From NCBI GenBank assembly GCA_900541715.1, contig UQLI01000002.1:43571-107570 (forward strand): a DNA stretch of 64,000 nucleotides, in the 5' to 3' direction. Positions 45,115 through 54,434 of this stretch are shown in pieces; positions within the stretch are counted from its first letter, which is position 1, and each line of letters opens with the position of its first letter. A program made the position numbers and the translations under genes. The stretch is from an uncultured Collinsella sp. GTDB taxonomy: Bacteria > Actinomycetota > Coriobacteriia > Coriobacteriales > Coriobacteriaceae. The notes under the pieces were generated by a model. It made no database searches and was not told where the DNA came from. It saw only the letters and a program-made list of their open reading frames with translations.

Positions 45115-47691
45115 TTACTTGACCACCAGATTGACCAGCTTGCCAGGCACGCAGATGGCCTTGACGACCGTCTTGCCCTCGAGCCACTTGGCGACGGCGG
45201 CCTCGGCGACAGTCTGCATTTCCTCATTGGAAGCATCGCGGGGCACGTCGATGCGGCCGCGGACCTTGCCGAGCACCTGGACGACGATCTGCACCGTATC
45301 CTCGATGGACTCGGCCAGGTCAAACTCGGGCCAGGCGGCGGTGTAGGCGTTGCCCTCGCAGCCGAGCGCCTCGTGCCACAGCTCGTCGGCCCAGAACGGG
45401 CAGATGGGCGCCAGGACGCTCACAATGTCCTTGGCCACGCCGTAGCACAGGGCCTTGTCGCGGTCAGCACCCTCGGTGGCGTTGAGGTAGGCGCTCGCTG
45501 CGTTGACGAGCTCCATGACGGCCGAGATCGCGGTGTTGAACTGGCCGCGATCGAAGTCCTCGGTGCACTTGGCGATGGTGCGGTGACGCTCGCGGTAGAG
45601 CTTCATCGCGGTCTCGTCGAGAACGGACTTGTCGAAGGCCACGTTGGCGTCACCCGACTGGACGAGCTGCCACACGATACGCCAGGCGCGCTTGATGAAG
45701 CGGTTGGCGCCCTCGACGGCCTTGGGATCCCAGTCGAAGTCCTTCTCGGGCGGGGCGATAAACAGGATCGCCAGACGCATGGTGTCGGCGCCGTAGGGCT
45801 CGATAACCGAGCTCGGGGGCACGACGTTGCCCTTGGACTTGGACATGGTGTCGCCGTTCTCGTCCTTGACCATGCCCTGGCACAGCAGGTTGGTGAAGGG
45901 CTCGTCCACGCTCAGCAGGCCCAGGTCACGCAGCGCCTTGGTAAAGAAGCGGCTGTAGAGCAGGTGCAGAATGGCGTGCTCGATGCCACCGATGTAGTTA
46001 TCGACGGGCATCCAACGGTCTGCCGCCTCGCGGGAGAAGGGCAGCTCGGTGTTGTGCGGGTCGGTGTAACGCAGGTAATACCAGCTGGAGCAGGTGAACG
46101 TGTCCATGGTATCGGTCTCGCGCTTGGCCGGGCGGCCGCAGACCGGGCAGGTGGTCTCGTAGAAGTCCTTGCACTCGGCGAGGGTCTCGCCAGCGCCCAG
46201 GTCCAGGTTCTCCGGCAGCGTCACCGGCAGCTGATCCTCGGGCACGGGCACAATGCCGCAGTGCTCGCAGTGGATGGCCGGGATGGGGTTGCCCCAATAG
46301 CGCTGGCGGCTGATGAGCCAGTCGCGCAAGCGGAACTCGACCTTGCGACGGCCGCAGCCCATGGCCTCGAGGTCGGCCACGATGGCAGCCTCGCCCTCGG
46401 AGTGCTTGCCGCCGCGCATGCCGGTGTACTTGCCGGACTGAACGAGCGTGCCCTCGGCAGCGTGGGCGCAATCCCAGTCGACGGTCTCGGCATGGAAGGT
46501 ATCGATGGTCTCGCCACTGGCCTCGACGGCAGCGCGATCGTCATCGTCCAGGATGATCGGAACGATCGGCAGGTCGTACTTGCGGGCAAACTCAAAGTCG
46601 CGCTGGTCGCCGCAGGGAACGGCCATGACGGCACCGGTGCCGTAGTCGGCAACGACATAATCGGCAACCCACACGGGGACCTTCTCGCCGTTGACGGGGT
46701 TTACCACATAGCGGCCCGTGAAGGCACCGTGCTTCTCGAGGGTGCCCTGGGCACGCTCGACGGCAGAGATGTGTTTGGAGTCCTCGACGATCTTGGTGAC
46801 GGCCTCCTCGTACTCCGTGCCCTCGACGAGCTCGTGCAGGCCGGCGTACTCGGGAGCCAGGACAAAGAAGGAGACGCCAAAAAGGGTATCGGCACGCGTG
46901 GTGAAGACGGTGATCTTGCCCTCATCGCCCTCGATGGGCTCGCCATCCTGGTCGCACAGGGTAAAGTCGACCTCGGCGCCCTCGGAGCGACCGATCCAGT
47001 TGGCCTGCATCTGCTTGACGCGCTCGGGCCAGCCGGGGAGCTTCTCCAGGTCGTCGAGCAGCTCTTGGGAGTACTCGGTGATCTTGAAGTACCACTGCTC
47101 AAGGTCGCGCTTCTCGGGCTCGGTGCCGCAGCGCCAGCACTTACCCTCGGTGACCTGCTCGTTGGCCAGAACGGTCTTGCAGTTAGGACACCAGTTGACC
47201 GGGTTCTTCTTGCGGTAGACCAGGCCCTTTTCCCACAGCTTCTCAAAGATCCACTGACCCCAGCGGTAGTAGTCGGGGCTGCAGGTCTTGACCATGCGAT
47301 CCAGATCGTAGGAGAAGCCCATGCGCTTCATCGTGGCGAGCGCCTGGTCCATGTTCTTATACGTCCAGGCGGCAGCCTGCGTATTGTGCTTGATGGCGGC
47401 GTTTTCGGCGGGCAGGCCAAAGGCGTCAAAGCCGATGGGGTGCAGCACGTCGTAGCCGCGCATGCGGGCCTGACGGGCCATGGCATCGCCGATGGTATAG
47501 TTGCGTGCGTGGCCCATGTGCAGGTCGCCCGACGGATACGGGAACATCTCGAGCACGTACTTCTTGGGCTTGCTGTCGTCGGTGTCGACGGCAAAGAGGT
47601 TGGAGTCCTCCCAGGCCTTCATCCATCGGGACTCAATGGCCTGCGCGTCGTAGACAGGGATCTCGTCCTTATGATCTGTGCAATCGCACAT
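45115..47691 (-). CDS. leuS: Leucyl-tRNA synthetase
   Basis: 858 aa. Class I synthetase with [21 protein letters not shown] (HIGH motif), a zinc-like CPNCKTVL...CWRCG, the editing domain ([19 protein letters not shown]), a second Cys cluster ([25 protein letters not shown], here shown by its CPVC) and MSKSKGNVV (KMSKS). It charges tRNA-Leu and edits near-cognates. ATG 47691 has AAAGGAG 5 nt upstream. The transcript leader contains a 119-nt hairpin ending 24 nt before the start; no T-box motif is visible there. Confidence 0.96.
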   Translation of the reverse strand: MCDCTDHKDEIPVYDAQAIESRWMKAWEDSNLFAVDTDDSKPKKYVLEMFPYPSGDLHMGHARNYTIGDAMARQARMRGYDVLHPIGFDAFGLPAENAAIKHNTQAAAWTYKNMDQALATMKRMGFSYDLDRMVKTCSPDYYRWGQWIFEKLWEKGLVYRKKNPVNWCPNCKTVLANEQVTEGKCWRCGTEPEKRDLEQWYFKITEYSQELLDDLEKLPGWPERVKQMQANWIGRSEGAEVDFTLCDQDGEPIEGDEGKITVFTTRADTLFGVSFFVLAPEYAGLHELVEGTEYEEAVTKIVEDSKHISAVERAQGTLEKHGAFTGRYVVNPVNGEKVPVWVADYVVADYGTGAVMAVPCGDQRDFEFARKYDLPIVPIILDDDDRAAVEASGETIDTFHAETVDWDCAHAAEGTLVQSGKYTGMRGGKHSEGEAAIVADLEAMGCGRRKVEFRLRDWLISRQRYWGNPIPAIHCEHCGIVPVPEDQLPVTLPENLDLGAGETLAECKDFYETTCPVCGRPAKRETDTMDTFTCSSWYYLRYTDPHNTELPFSREAADRWMPVDNYIGGIEHAILHLLYSRFFTKALRDLGLLSVDEPFTNLLCQGMVKDENGDTMSKSKGNVVPPSSVIEPYGADTMRLAILFIAPPEKDFDWDPKAVEGANRFIKRAWRIVWQLVQSGDANVAFDKSVLDETAMKLYRERHRTIAKCTEDFDRGQFNTAISAVMELVNAASAYLNATEGADRDKALCYGVAKDIVSVLAPICPFWADELWHEALGCEGNAYTAAWPEFDLAESIEDTVQIVVQVLGKVRGRIDVPRDASNEEMQTVAEAAVAKWLEGKTVVKAICVPGKLVNLVVK

Positions 47692-47714
47692 ATCAGCTCC
47701 TTTAATCTTAGCTG

Positions 47715-47833
47715 GGGTCGGTCGGCTTAGCTTTATTCGCTACTGCGGACAGTCCTGCGCAAGACGAAGAGCACATTAAGTGCTCTTCTTTGCGTGCGGA
47801 ACTTGTAGCGAACAAAGCTAAGCCGACCGACCC
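47715..47833. repeat. Long near-perfect hairpin in the leuS leader
   Basis: Arms 47715-47743 and 47805-47833 (29 nt each) match with a single difference, which becomes a G-U pair in the leuS-sense RNA. Inside lies a second stem ending in GAAGAGCAC - loop - GTGCTCTTC (apical loop near 47775). It is 24 nt before leuS. This hairpin, the one at 47868-47904 and palindrome B account for most of the 370-bp gap 47692-48061. Confidence 0.75.
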
Positions 47834-47867
47834 TAAGGTTAACTTGACTGATGATAGCAAATACGAC

Positions 47868-47904
47868 AAGCGAGATGCCTGCAACTTACAGGCATCTCGC
47901 TTTA
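47868..47904. terminator. Hairpin between guaB and leuS
   Basis: 14-bp perfect stem (AAGCGAGATGCCTG and its complement) with a 7-nt loop. T-rich sequence follows only on the plus side (CTTTATC), weak on the minus side. A possible guaB 3' end. Confidence 0.55.
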
Positions 47905-47959
47905 TCTAAATAACGTGGTTGTGAATCAACCAATAATTGTTACCCGCCCAAGCATGGTC

Positions 47960-48059
47960 GGGTTTTCCAAGTGCCGCAGATTGCCGTGAAAGAGGAGCGA
48001 CGCGTACTTTGGTACGCGAGCGACGGTTTGAACGGCAAGGTGCGGTGCCTGGGAAAGCC
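47960..48059. repeat. Long imperfect palindrome, copy B of a dispersed element
   Basis: 100 bp directly after the guaB stop. The core 47985-48034 (CGTGAAAGAGGAG, then mini-hairpin CGCGTACTTTGGTACGCG, then TTGAACG) matches the core at 4853-4901 closely. The outer arms (GGGTTTTCCAAGTGCCGCA on the left, TGCGGTGCCTGGGAAAGCC on the right) are complementary to each other but unrelated to the outer arms of copy A. Confidence 0.7.
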
Positions 48060-48061
48060 GC

Positions 48062-49573
48062 TTAGCGGTAGCTGACGCTTTGCTGGGAGTCCTTGACGAC
48101 TACGTCGTGGGCGCCGCCTTCGACGATGGAGGTGGAGCTTACCAGGGTCAGGCGTGCCTTTTCCTGGAGCTCGGGGATCGAGAGGGCACCGCAGTTGCAC
48201 ATCGTGGACTTAACCTTGTAGAGCGTGCCACCCACGCCGTCCTTGAGGGAACCGGCGTAGGGAACGTAGGAGTCGACGCCCTCGACGAAGCTAAGCTTCG
48301 CGGCGCCGCCCAGGTCGTAGCGCTGCCAGTTGCGAGCACGCGCAGAACCCTCGCCCCAGTACTCCTTCATGTACTGACCGTTCACGTTGACGCGCTCGGT
48401 CGGGCTCTCGTCGAAGCGAGCGAAGTAGCGGCCCAGCATCATGAAGTCGGCACCCATGGCAAGGGCGAGCGTCATGTGGTAGTCGTAGACGATGCCGCCG
48501 TCGGAGCACACGGGCACGTAGACACCGGTCTCCTCGTAGTACTCGTCGCGAGCGCGGCAGACGTCGATCAGCGCGGTGGCCTGGCCACGGCCGATACCCT
48601 TGGTCTCACGGGTAATGCAGATGGAACCGCCGCCGATACCGACCTTGATGAAGTCGGCACCGCAGTCGGCCAGGAAGCGGAAGCCCTCGGCGTCGACGAC
48701 GTTGCCGGCACCGACCTTGACGTCCTCGCCGTAGTTGGCGCGAATCCACTCGATGGTGCGCTTCTGCCACTCGCTGAAGCCCTCGGACGAGTCGATGCAC
48801 AGGACATCGGCGCCGGCCTCGATGAGCAGCGGCACGCGCTCGGCATAGTCGCGGGTGTTGATACCGGCGCCGACCATGTAGCGCTTGTCGTTATCGAGCA
48901 GCTCGTTGGGGTTGGTCTTGTGGCTGTCGTAGTCCTTGCGGAAGACAATGCCCATGAGGTGATCGTTGTCGTCGACGATGGGCAGGGCGTTGAGCTTGTT
49001 GTCCCAGATGACGTCGTTGGCAACCTTGAGGCTGATGTTCTTGTCGCCCACGATGAGCTGCTCACGCGGGGTCATGAACTCGGAGACCTTCTTCTGGTGG
49101 TCATCGCGGCTGGGGCGATAGTCACGGCTGGTGACGATACCCAGGAGCTTGCCCTTGGGAGTGCCGTCGTCGGTAACCGGCATGGTGGAGTGACCGGTCT
49201 TCTCCTTGAGCTCGATGACCTGCTCCATGGTCATGTCGGGGGTCAGCGTGGAATCGGACTGAACAAAGCCGGCCTTGTGATCCTTGACGGCCTTGACCAT
49301 AGCGGCCTCGGACTCGGGGGTCTGGGAACCGTAAATGAAGGACAGGCCACCCTCGGTAGCGAGCGCGACACCCATGTCGACGCCCGAGACGGACTGCATG
49401 ATGGCGGAAACCATGGGGATGTTCAGGGTGATTGCCGGCTTCTCACCGCGCTTGAAGCGGGTTAGCGGCGTCTTAAGAGAGACGTTGTTGGGGATGCACT
49501 GCGAGGACGAGTAACCAGGGACCAGCAGATACTCCGAAAACGTGTGGGACTCACCGGGAAAGAACGTAGCCAT
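48062..49573 (-). CDS. guaB: Inosine-5'-monophosphate dehydrogenase
   Basis: 503 aa. It oxidises IMP to XMP, the first step towards GMP. A TIM barrel is interrupted by two CBS domains (about 100-215; [31 protein letters not shown]). The catalytic loop is [19 protein letters not shown] with the nucleophilic Cys. [26 protein letters not shown] and the flap segment [12 protein letters not shown] follow. ATG 49573 has AAGGAG 4-5 nt upstream. Monocistronic. Confidence 0.96.
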   Translation of the reverse strand: MATFFPGESHTFSEYLLVPGYSSSQCIPNNVSLKTPLTRFKRGEKPAITLNIPMVSAIMQSVSGVDMGVALATEGGLSFIYGSQTPESEAAMVKAVKDHKAGFVQSDSTLTPDMTMEQVIELKEKTGHSTMPVTDDGTPKGKLLGIVTSRDYRPSRDDHQKKVSEFMTPREQLIVGDKNISLKVANDVIWDNKLNALPIVDDNDHLMGIVFRKDYDSHKTNPNELLDNDKRYMVGAGINTRDYAERVPLLIEAGADVLCIDSSEGFSEWQKRTIEWIRANYGEDVKVGAGNVVDAEGFRFLADCGADFIKVGIGGGSICITRETKGIGRGQATALIDVCRARDEYYEETGVYVPVCSDGGIVYDYHMTLALAMGADFMMLGRYFARFDESPTERVNVNGQYMKEYWGEGSARARNWQRYDLGGAAKLSFVEGVDSYVPYAGSLKDGVGGTLYKVKSTMCNCGALSIPELQEKARLTLVSSTSIVEGGAHDVVVKDSQQSVSYR

Positions 49574-49766
49574 GTTTCTCCTTTTTCCATGCGACCGGTC
49601 GGCTGCAGGCCTCGTAGGACCCAGCCCAACCTTGGGCGCCCAATACTGGGGAAGTATCTTAACGCACTTTGACTGCTACAATGCATGATTTAAGAAGAGC
49701 ACACGAGGGTTTGACGCAGGCTTTGCGTTTGCCCAGCAAACACTTTAGCGGGGAGACGTGGAGCAC

Positions 49767-50111
49767 ATGGAGTACAAGACAACGGCAAAGTTGGTCATTC
49801 AAGCGTGCGACAAGGATCTGCCGGGCGTGTTCGGCCACGGCTGCGTCTTGCTGCTGCAGGGTATCGCCCGCGAGCACTCGCTCAACCGCGCCGCCAAGAG
49901 CATGGGCATGGCATATTCCAAAGCGTGGCGCATCGTGAATGAGGCCGAAGGGCAGCTGGGTTGCAAGCTCATCGAACGCGACGGCGCCCGCGGATCCACG
50001 CTCACCCCCGCCGGCGAGCGAGCCATCGAAGTCTACGAGACACTGCAGGCCGAAATCAACGACGTCATCGCCGCCAGAGCCAACGACCTCATCGCCAGCA
50101 TCAAAGAGTAG
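49767..50111 (+). CDS. ModE/LysR-type winged-helix DNA-binding protein
   Basis: 114 aa. A single N-terminal-type winged helix: LLLQGIAREHSLNRAAKSMGMAYSKAWRIVNEAEGQLGCKLIER, then GGSTLTPAG-like GARGSTLTPAGERAIEVYE. This is the DNA-binding domain of ModE, the molybdate-responsive regulator, without the molybdate-binding (MOP) domains. Such stand-alone proteins often sit near molybdenum genes, but none is visible here, so its target is unknown. ATG 49767 is used (GGGGAG 11 nt upstream); GTG 49758 is an alternative. Its 3' end overlaps the convergent PLP-enzyme gene by 11 bp. Confidence 0.8.
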   Translation: MEYKTTAKLVIQACDKDLPGVFGHGCVLLLQGIAREHSLNRAAKSMGMAYSKAWRIVNEAEGQLGCKLIERDGARGSTLTPAGERAIEVYETLQAEINDVIAARANDLIASIKE

Positions 50112-51105
50112 CTAATTTGCGGAGGGCGTTGTCTAGGGCGGCGGCTACGGTTAGGGGGTCGTCGGTACCGGCGAAGAGGCGGATGGTTCCCCTCTGCTTG
50201 CCGCGTGGGGCCGAAAGGCGTGTCGTTGCGCCGCCGGCGGGCGACGTGCTGAACTCCCCCGGCAATGTGTCGAACAGCTCACCCGCACTTCGCTCGATAA
50301 GGTCAAACTCAACCGCCGGGCCAAAGCCGTGCTCGAGGATTCCCGTTGCAACCGCATGATCGGGATGCGAACCCAGCCCAGGATAGCGAACGTTACACAC
50401 CATCTCGTTAGCAGCCAGATACTCGGCCAGCGCACGGGCGCGATCGAAGTGCGCCTGCATGCGAGCATCGAGCGAGGACAGCCCGCGTTCTAGCACGTCG
50501 GTCTCCTCGGCAGACAGGCCAAGCACAGACGCACCGCAGTCCGCAAGCAACGCGTGTGCGCACTCTGCGGCGGCATCCACGCGATGGCGCTTGAGCTGCG
50601 AGCGCGCCACCGAGACGGCGACGAGCTTGCGCGGAGCTTCGCCGGCACACACACGGTCGAGTGCCTCGAGCGACAGGACGGCACCCAAACGCAGCGGATC
50701 GCACCCAAAGACGCTTGCCACGGTGTTATCCACCACAAGCAGCGCACGGGCCTCACGCGCCGCCCGACCCAGCGCACGCAGATCGGGCACGCGCAGACCA
50801 AACCCGCCGATGGAGTTGACGAACCACCACAGGTGCGGACCCTCGGCATCAAACGAAGCATCCAAGCCCTCGGACGCGGCGGTAAACGCCGCAACCGACG
50901 GCTCCCCCACGAGCACAACGTCGCAGGCATCAAAGCCGCGCGCAAACGCATCGGCAAAGTCGTCCGCAAAGGCCACCAGGCGGTCACCAGGACGCACAAT
51001 CCCCAACAGAGACAGCGCCGCCGGCACATGCGAGGCCGCAACAAGACGCGCCTCACGCGCACCAGCCCTTATAGCCCAGGCCTCTTCTAGCTGTTGCACG
51101 TCCAC
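50101..51105 (-). CDS. Cys/Met-metabolism-type PLP-dependent enzyme (divergent)
   Basis: 334 aa. Fold-type I features of the cystathionine gamma-synthase/lyase family: LLVVDNTVASVFGCDPLRLGA (the PLP-contacting D-N-T with its usual context), VRYPGLGSHPDHAVA and C-terminal TIRLFAGTDDPLTVAAALDNAL. The usual S-x-T-K-Y-x-x-G-H PLP-lysine motif is replaced by SVARSQLKRHRVDA, so the Schiff-base Lys is uncertain (K of SQLKR is the candidate) and the enzyme may be altered or inactive. Ala- and Arg-rich overall. GTG 51105 is chosen with AAGGGA 9 nt upstream; ATG 51132 has no Shine-Dalgarno. Confidence 0.7.
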   Translation of the reverse strand: MDVQQLEEAWAIRAGAREARLVAASHVPAALSLLGIVRPGDRLVAFADDFADAFARGFDACDVVLVGEPSVAAFTAASEGLDASFDAEGPHLWWFVNSIGGFGLRVPDLRALGRAAREARALLVVDNTVASVFGCDPLRLGAVLSLEALDRVCAGEAPRKLVAVSVARSQLKRHRVDAAAECAHALLADCGASVLGLSAEETDVLERGLSSLDARMQAHFDRARALAEYLAANEMVCNVRYPGLGSHPDHAVATGILEHGFGPAVEFDLIERSAGELFDTLPGEFSTSPAGGATTRLSAPRGKQRGTIRLFAGTDDPLTVAAALDNALRKLATL

Positions 51106-51187
51106 GCGGCACCATCCCTTACATAAAACCAAACCAAGACCAGCCCACCCAGGTCGAGAAAACGTCAGCGCAAGCAGCGTCGAGCGG

Positions 51188-51211
51188 TCCGGCGTTCGTT
51201 AGAACGCCGGA
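51188..51211 (-). terminator. Hairpin after the Pel operon
   Basis: 10-bp perfect stem TCCGGCGTTC / GAACGCCGGA with a 4-nt loop, 7 nt beyond the last stop codon of the operon. It has no U-tract; the GGCGTTC/GAACGCC core is shared with the hairpin at the ileS stop. Confidence 0.5.
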
Positions 51212-51217
51212 ACAAAA

Positions 51218-51883
51218 TCACCCGTGATACTCGCCGTTGTATTGGATGAGCGTCAGGTCATCCACGCCATCGAGTGCGCGGATGGCATCGGCATAGGGCA
51301 TATCCACACCGTCCGAGAACACCTCGACGGCCATCTCCACCTTGTCGCCGCGCATCGTCTTGGACTTGACGGAAAACTTAGTGCGCCCAAATGCACGCAC
51401 GATATCATCGCCGGTGGTCTGACCCGTGTAGTGAATGACCATCATGTACACGCGCGCCTTGTCCTGGTGGCTCGCAAAGCCAGCGATCATCACCACGATC
51501 ACCACGGCCGTGAGCCCCACGAGCGCATACATGCCGGCGCCGGCCGTAATGCCCGTCGTAATGGCCCAAAACAGATACAGCAGGTCGAGCGGGTCCTTGA
51601 CCGCCGTACGGTAACGAACGATGGACAGAGCACCGACCATACCGAGCGAGATGACCACGTTGGTCGAAATCGCGAGCGTGACCATACAGGTAAGCACGCA
51701 CATGCCTACGAGCGTAACGGCAAAGCTGCGCGAATACACCACGCCGGTAAAAAAGCGCTTGTACACGTAATAGATCAGGATGCCCATGGCAAGCGCCACG
51801 AGCAGCGAAAGACCGATCTTGGCAGGGTCGACCTGGCCAAACGCCTCCAAGACGGAGTTCTTAAAAAAGTCCCTGGTGCTCAT
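51218..51883 (-). CDS. DUF4956 membrane protein
   Basis: 221 aa. Four to five hydrophobic segments in the first ~135 residues (LSLLVALAMGILIYYVY, FAVTLVGMCVLTCMVTLAI, ALVGLTAVVIVVMIAGF), with the conserved MVGALSIVRYRTAVKDPLDLLYLFWAI cytosolic-loop motif (residues ~83-110, given here in part). A C-terminal soluble domain (about 140-221) has a ferredoxin-like pattern. Function unknown. Encoded 3 bp after the VTC-domain gene, and last in the Pel operon; DUF4956, VTC and CotH genes are frequently found together, which suggests a joint role. Confidence 0.85.
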   Translation of the reverse strand: MSTRDFFKNSVLEAFGQVDPAKIGLSLLVALAMGILIYYVYKRFFTGVVYSRSFAVTLVGMCVLTCMVTLAISTNVVISLGMVGALSIVRYRTAVKDPLDLLYLFWAITTGITAGAGMYALVGLTAVVIVVMIAGFASHQDKARVYMMVIHYTGQTTGDDIVRAFGRTKFSVKSKTMRGDKVEMAVEVFSDGVDMPYADAIRALDGVDDLTLIQYNGEYHG

Positions 51884-51886
51884 GGT

Positions 51887-52678
51887 CTAAATATCCCCTC
51901 GGTTCTCAAAATCCGATTCCCAGTAGTTAAAACCGCGCAGGTAGGCGGTCTTGTCATAACACAGGCAGTACTTTGAGACCGCCGTGAGTTCGGCCGCACC
52001 CGGCGGCACCATATCGCGCACCAGCTGCGGACAAAACTCGGTAAACTTGACCTCCATCACCAGCTTGCCGGGCTCCAGCACGGGCAGCGCGGGCAACGTC
52101 GCGTCAAAGATGTCAAAGCTCCCCACCGCCGCACGCACGTTGCTATCAAAGGTAATGCGCACAGTGCCCTCGTCCATCACCCACGGCTCGCGCTCGTAGT
52201 CCACGATGGTCCGCGGGCGCATCATATTACAGATGCACTCGATGTAGAACTCGCGACAGAGCGGATAGGGGCTCCTCAGCAAAAAGTCGTAGTCGCCAGC
52301 CAGAATCTGCTCAAACTCGCCACGCGTGAGTGGCGCGTCCTCCTTGTAGATCCAGCTGCCGTACTTCTTTTTGCGCTCGAGCTTAATCACCTTGTCGCTG
52401 CCGTTATAGATGCGCACGCGATACTTTTTGCGCATGAAAATACCGGCGTCTTTTTCCTCGTAGGCCGAGTTGCAGTAGTCGTCAAAATACAGGCTGCGAA
52501 TAGTGTAACCGCCCGCCCGCGCATGCTTGTCCAGCTTAAACACCGGCGCCATGCGACAGGCAAGCGCGGCGTGTTCGCCCTCGTTAATGAGATATTTGAG
52601 CTCGTGGCGGTAACGCTCCTGCGTGGTACGCGCGGGAGGTGCCGCCAGGCGCTCAAACAGAGCGCTAGCCCTCCTCAT
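51887..52678 (-). CDS. VTC-domain protein (polyphosphate polymerase-type tunnel fold)
   Basis: 263 aa. The motifs follow the VTC/CYTH-like tunnel: RHELKYLI (22-30), IRSLYFDD, KKYRVRIYN, KLERKKKYG, VDYEREPW, VRITFDSNVRA, LVMEVKF and VSKYCLCYDK. These supply the basic and acidic residues that bind triphosphate and metal in polyphosphate polymerases of the Vtc4 type. Whether this bacterial form polymerises phosphate or another substrate is not known. No transmembrane span. The ATG overlaps the cotH-like gene by 14 nt, with GGAGG 6 nt upstream. Confidence 0.85.
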   Translation of the reverse strand: MRRASALFERLAAPPARTTQERYRHELKYLINEGEHAALACRMAPVFKLDKHARAGGYTIRSLYFDDYCNSAYEEKDAGIFMRKKYRVRIYNGSDKVIKLERKKKYGSWIYKEDAPLTRGEFEQILAGDYDFLLRSPYPLCREFYIECICNMMRPRTIVDYEREPWVMDEGTVRITFDSNVRAAVGSFDIFDATLPALPVLEPGKLVMEVKFTEFCPQLVRDMVPPGAAELTAVSKYCLCYDKTAYLRGFNYWESDFENRGDI

Positions 52679-54434
52679 ACGTGTCCTCCACGACCTTACC
52701 GCCGTCTTGCACGTAAAAACACTTCATGCCATAGTGCTTGCCGTCGTCGGTCACATAGTAGTCAAACGCATCTTGCGTAAAGCCGTCGGAGTTGGTGGCA
52801 CGCACGCGCACAAAATACTGGCCGGTATCGGGCGCATCGCAGGTCACCTCGGGAAGCAGCACGTCCTCGGCCTTAAAGACCACATCGCTTATGGCATAGT
52901 CGCGCGCAAGCTCTACGGTGTAGCGAATATCGCGCGCCTCAAAGTCGTAGGACGCATCCCAGTTAATGCGCAGCTTACCGTTATCGATCTGCGGCACGCC
53001 GATGTAGAAAGGCATGGGCTTTTTAAAACTCTCGCGAAAGCTCTTGTAGTTCTCCTCGATCTCGGAGGGAATCGCCGCGGCGATCTGCTCATATTGGTCC
53101 TTGGTGACAGGCAGATTGTCGATATCGGGCGAAGCAAAGACCAGGGATTCAGTCACCTCGCGGTAGTGCTTGATCATCTTGGTCAGGCGAGTCTCGGTCA
53201 AATACGAGCGCAAGTCCTTGACGGCACGGTCGAGTTCGCTGCGGAACGACTTGCTGCGCAACGCGCGGTTAAACAGCACGTTGCCCCAGTAGTTGCTTGC
53301 ACCGCGCTCCCAGCTCGCGTAGTCCGAAAACCCGGTAAGAGAAAGCTCCAGCTTACGCAGCATGCCGTCGTTATCCCAATCTAAAAAGTACCAGGTATTT
53401 GAGTTGAGCGGGCTGTACAGATAGCAGTTACGGTTCTGCGTATCGCAGTTGCCCGTCAGGATCTGAAACGCCAGCCAATAGACCAGATTCTCGGTATCAA
53501 AGTAGGTATCGAGCACATCATCGATCTTTTGTGATTCGTCGTTGAGCGCATCGAGCATCTCGATGAGCTTGGTGTGGTCCGAATCGCCCTTAATCTCGAG
53601 CATGCCCTCAAAGTTTGCCTGGTTGTAGTCGGGATCGTCGGCAAGCTTAATGGTGTCCTCGTAGCGATGGAAATCGAAGTTGTTCACCTTGTACAGATGC
53701 CCGTTCTTATCCAGGCCATGTGCCTTAAGCGCCGTCTTGTTGAGCTGCTCCACCTGCGTAAACAGGCCGTAGTCCTCAAAGGTGTCGTTGAACTTTTCGG
53801 TCTGGTCGCACACCCACAGATGCACAAACTGCGTACGCAGGCCCATCATCTGGGGTATCCCGCGGATAAGGTCATAGGCCATCTTGTTGCGAAAACGCAT
53901 GCCCTCGCCCATGTGCTTGTTGAGCGCAATCGCGCGCTGTTGGCGCCAAGTACCCTTGCCCTTTTTGAGCTCCACCTTGTAGTTCTTCTGCGTATAACCG
54001 CTCGACGTCTGGCCACGCACCTGCACGGTGGCATTGGGCGCTTCCTCGCCATAGCCAACCTCGCCGGCAACTGGGCCCTCTTCGTCGCCCGGCTGCAGCA
54101 GGCCCATAACCTGATAGCGCGTCACACCCATGTCGGCATAGTCATACACCGAGTACGTGTTGATCTCTGCCCAGCTGTGGTCGGTGTTCTCGGAGCTGTT
54201 GCCGCGCGAGACCGTCAGGTACATGGTCACAATGTCCGAGTCGTCGTAGACCTCGTACAGCTCATCTTTATCGCGCAAATGCTTGGACTGGTCGGAGGCC
54301 TCGGCCTTTTTAATCTTGTCCTGCTTTTTTACCTTATTTGTCGAGGATTCGTCCTGAGATGAGCAGCCCGAAAGCAGCAGCGCGCCGGCAGCCGCCTCGA
54401 TCAGACAGCGGCGAGACATCAACTTATCGATCAT
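52665..54434 (-). CDS. CotH-kinase-family lipoprotein
   Basis: 589 aa. Signal peptide with lipobox LLLSGC (the lipidated Cys at about 24), so it faces outside. Then a charged linker (30-60) and a CotH-like protein kinase domain (about 130-420): TSSGYTQKNYKVELKKGKG, DYGLFTQVEQLNKTAL, YKVNNFDFHRY and WYFLDWDNDGML, matching the Lys/Glu and D-W-D-N-D metal-binding features of CotH. The C-terminal ~100 residues look like a fibronectin-type beta domain (VRVRATNSDGFTQDAF). CotH phosphorylates surface proteins in spores; here an extracellular partner in the matrix is conceivable. It overlaps pelG by 11 nt. Confidence 0.85.
   Translation of the reverse strand: MIDKLMSRRCLIEAAAGALLLSGCSSQDESSTNKVKKQDKIKKAEASDQSKHLRDKDELYEVYDDSDIVTMYLTVSRGNSSENTDHSWAEINTYSVYDYADMGVTRYQVMGLLQPGDEEGPVAGEVGYGEEAPNATVQVRGQTSSGYTQKNYKVELKKGKGTWRQQRAIALNKHMGEGMRFRNKMAYDLIRGIPQMMGLRTQFVHLWVCDQTEKFNDTFEDYGLFTQVEQLNKTALKAHGLDKNGHLYKVNNFDFHRYEDTIKLADDPDYNQANFEGMLEIKGDSDHTKLIEMLDALNDESQKIDDVLDTYFDTENLVYWLAFQILTGNCDTQNRNCYLYSPLNSNTWYFLDWDNDGMLRKLELSLTGFSDYASWERGASNYWGNVLFNRALRSKSFRSELDRAVKDLRSYLTETRLTKMIKHYREVTESLVFASPDIDNLPVTKDQYEQIAAAIPSEIEENYKSFRESFKKPMPFYIGVPQIDNGKLRINWDASYDFEARDIRYTVELARDYAISDVVFKAEDVLLPEVTCDAPDTGQYFVRVRATNSDGFTQDAFDYYVTDDGKHYGMKCFYVQDGGKVVEDTYEEG

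Noticed and set aside
45091..47730. 879-codon plus-strand frame opposite leuS
   Set aside because: Same shadow effect; composition is Val/Gly/Leu-rich without domains and leuS is intact.
47692..48061. Possible T-box upstream of leuS
   Set aside because: No UGGN bulge flanked by pairing strands and no terminator sharing a CCC strand; only simple long hairpins.
49574..49757. Divergent promoters between guaB and the ModE-like gene
   Set aside because: Only weak box matches (for example TTGTAG-17-GATACT for guaB); not strong enough to annotate.
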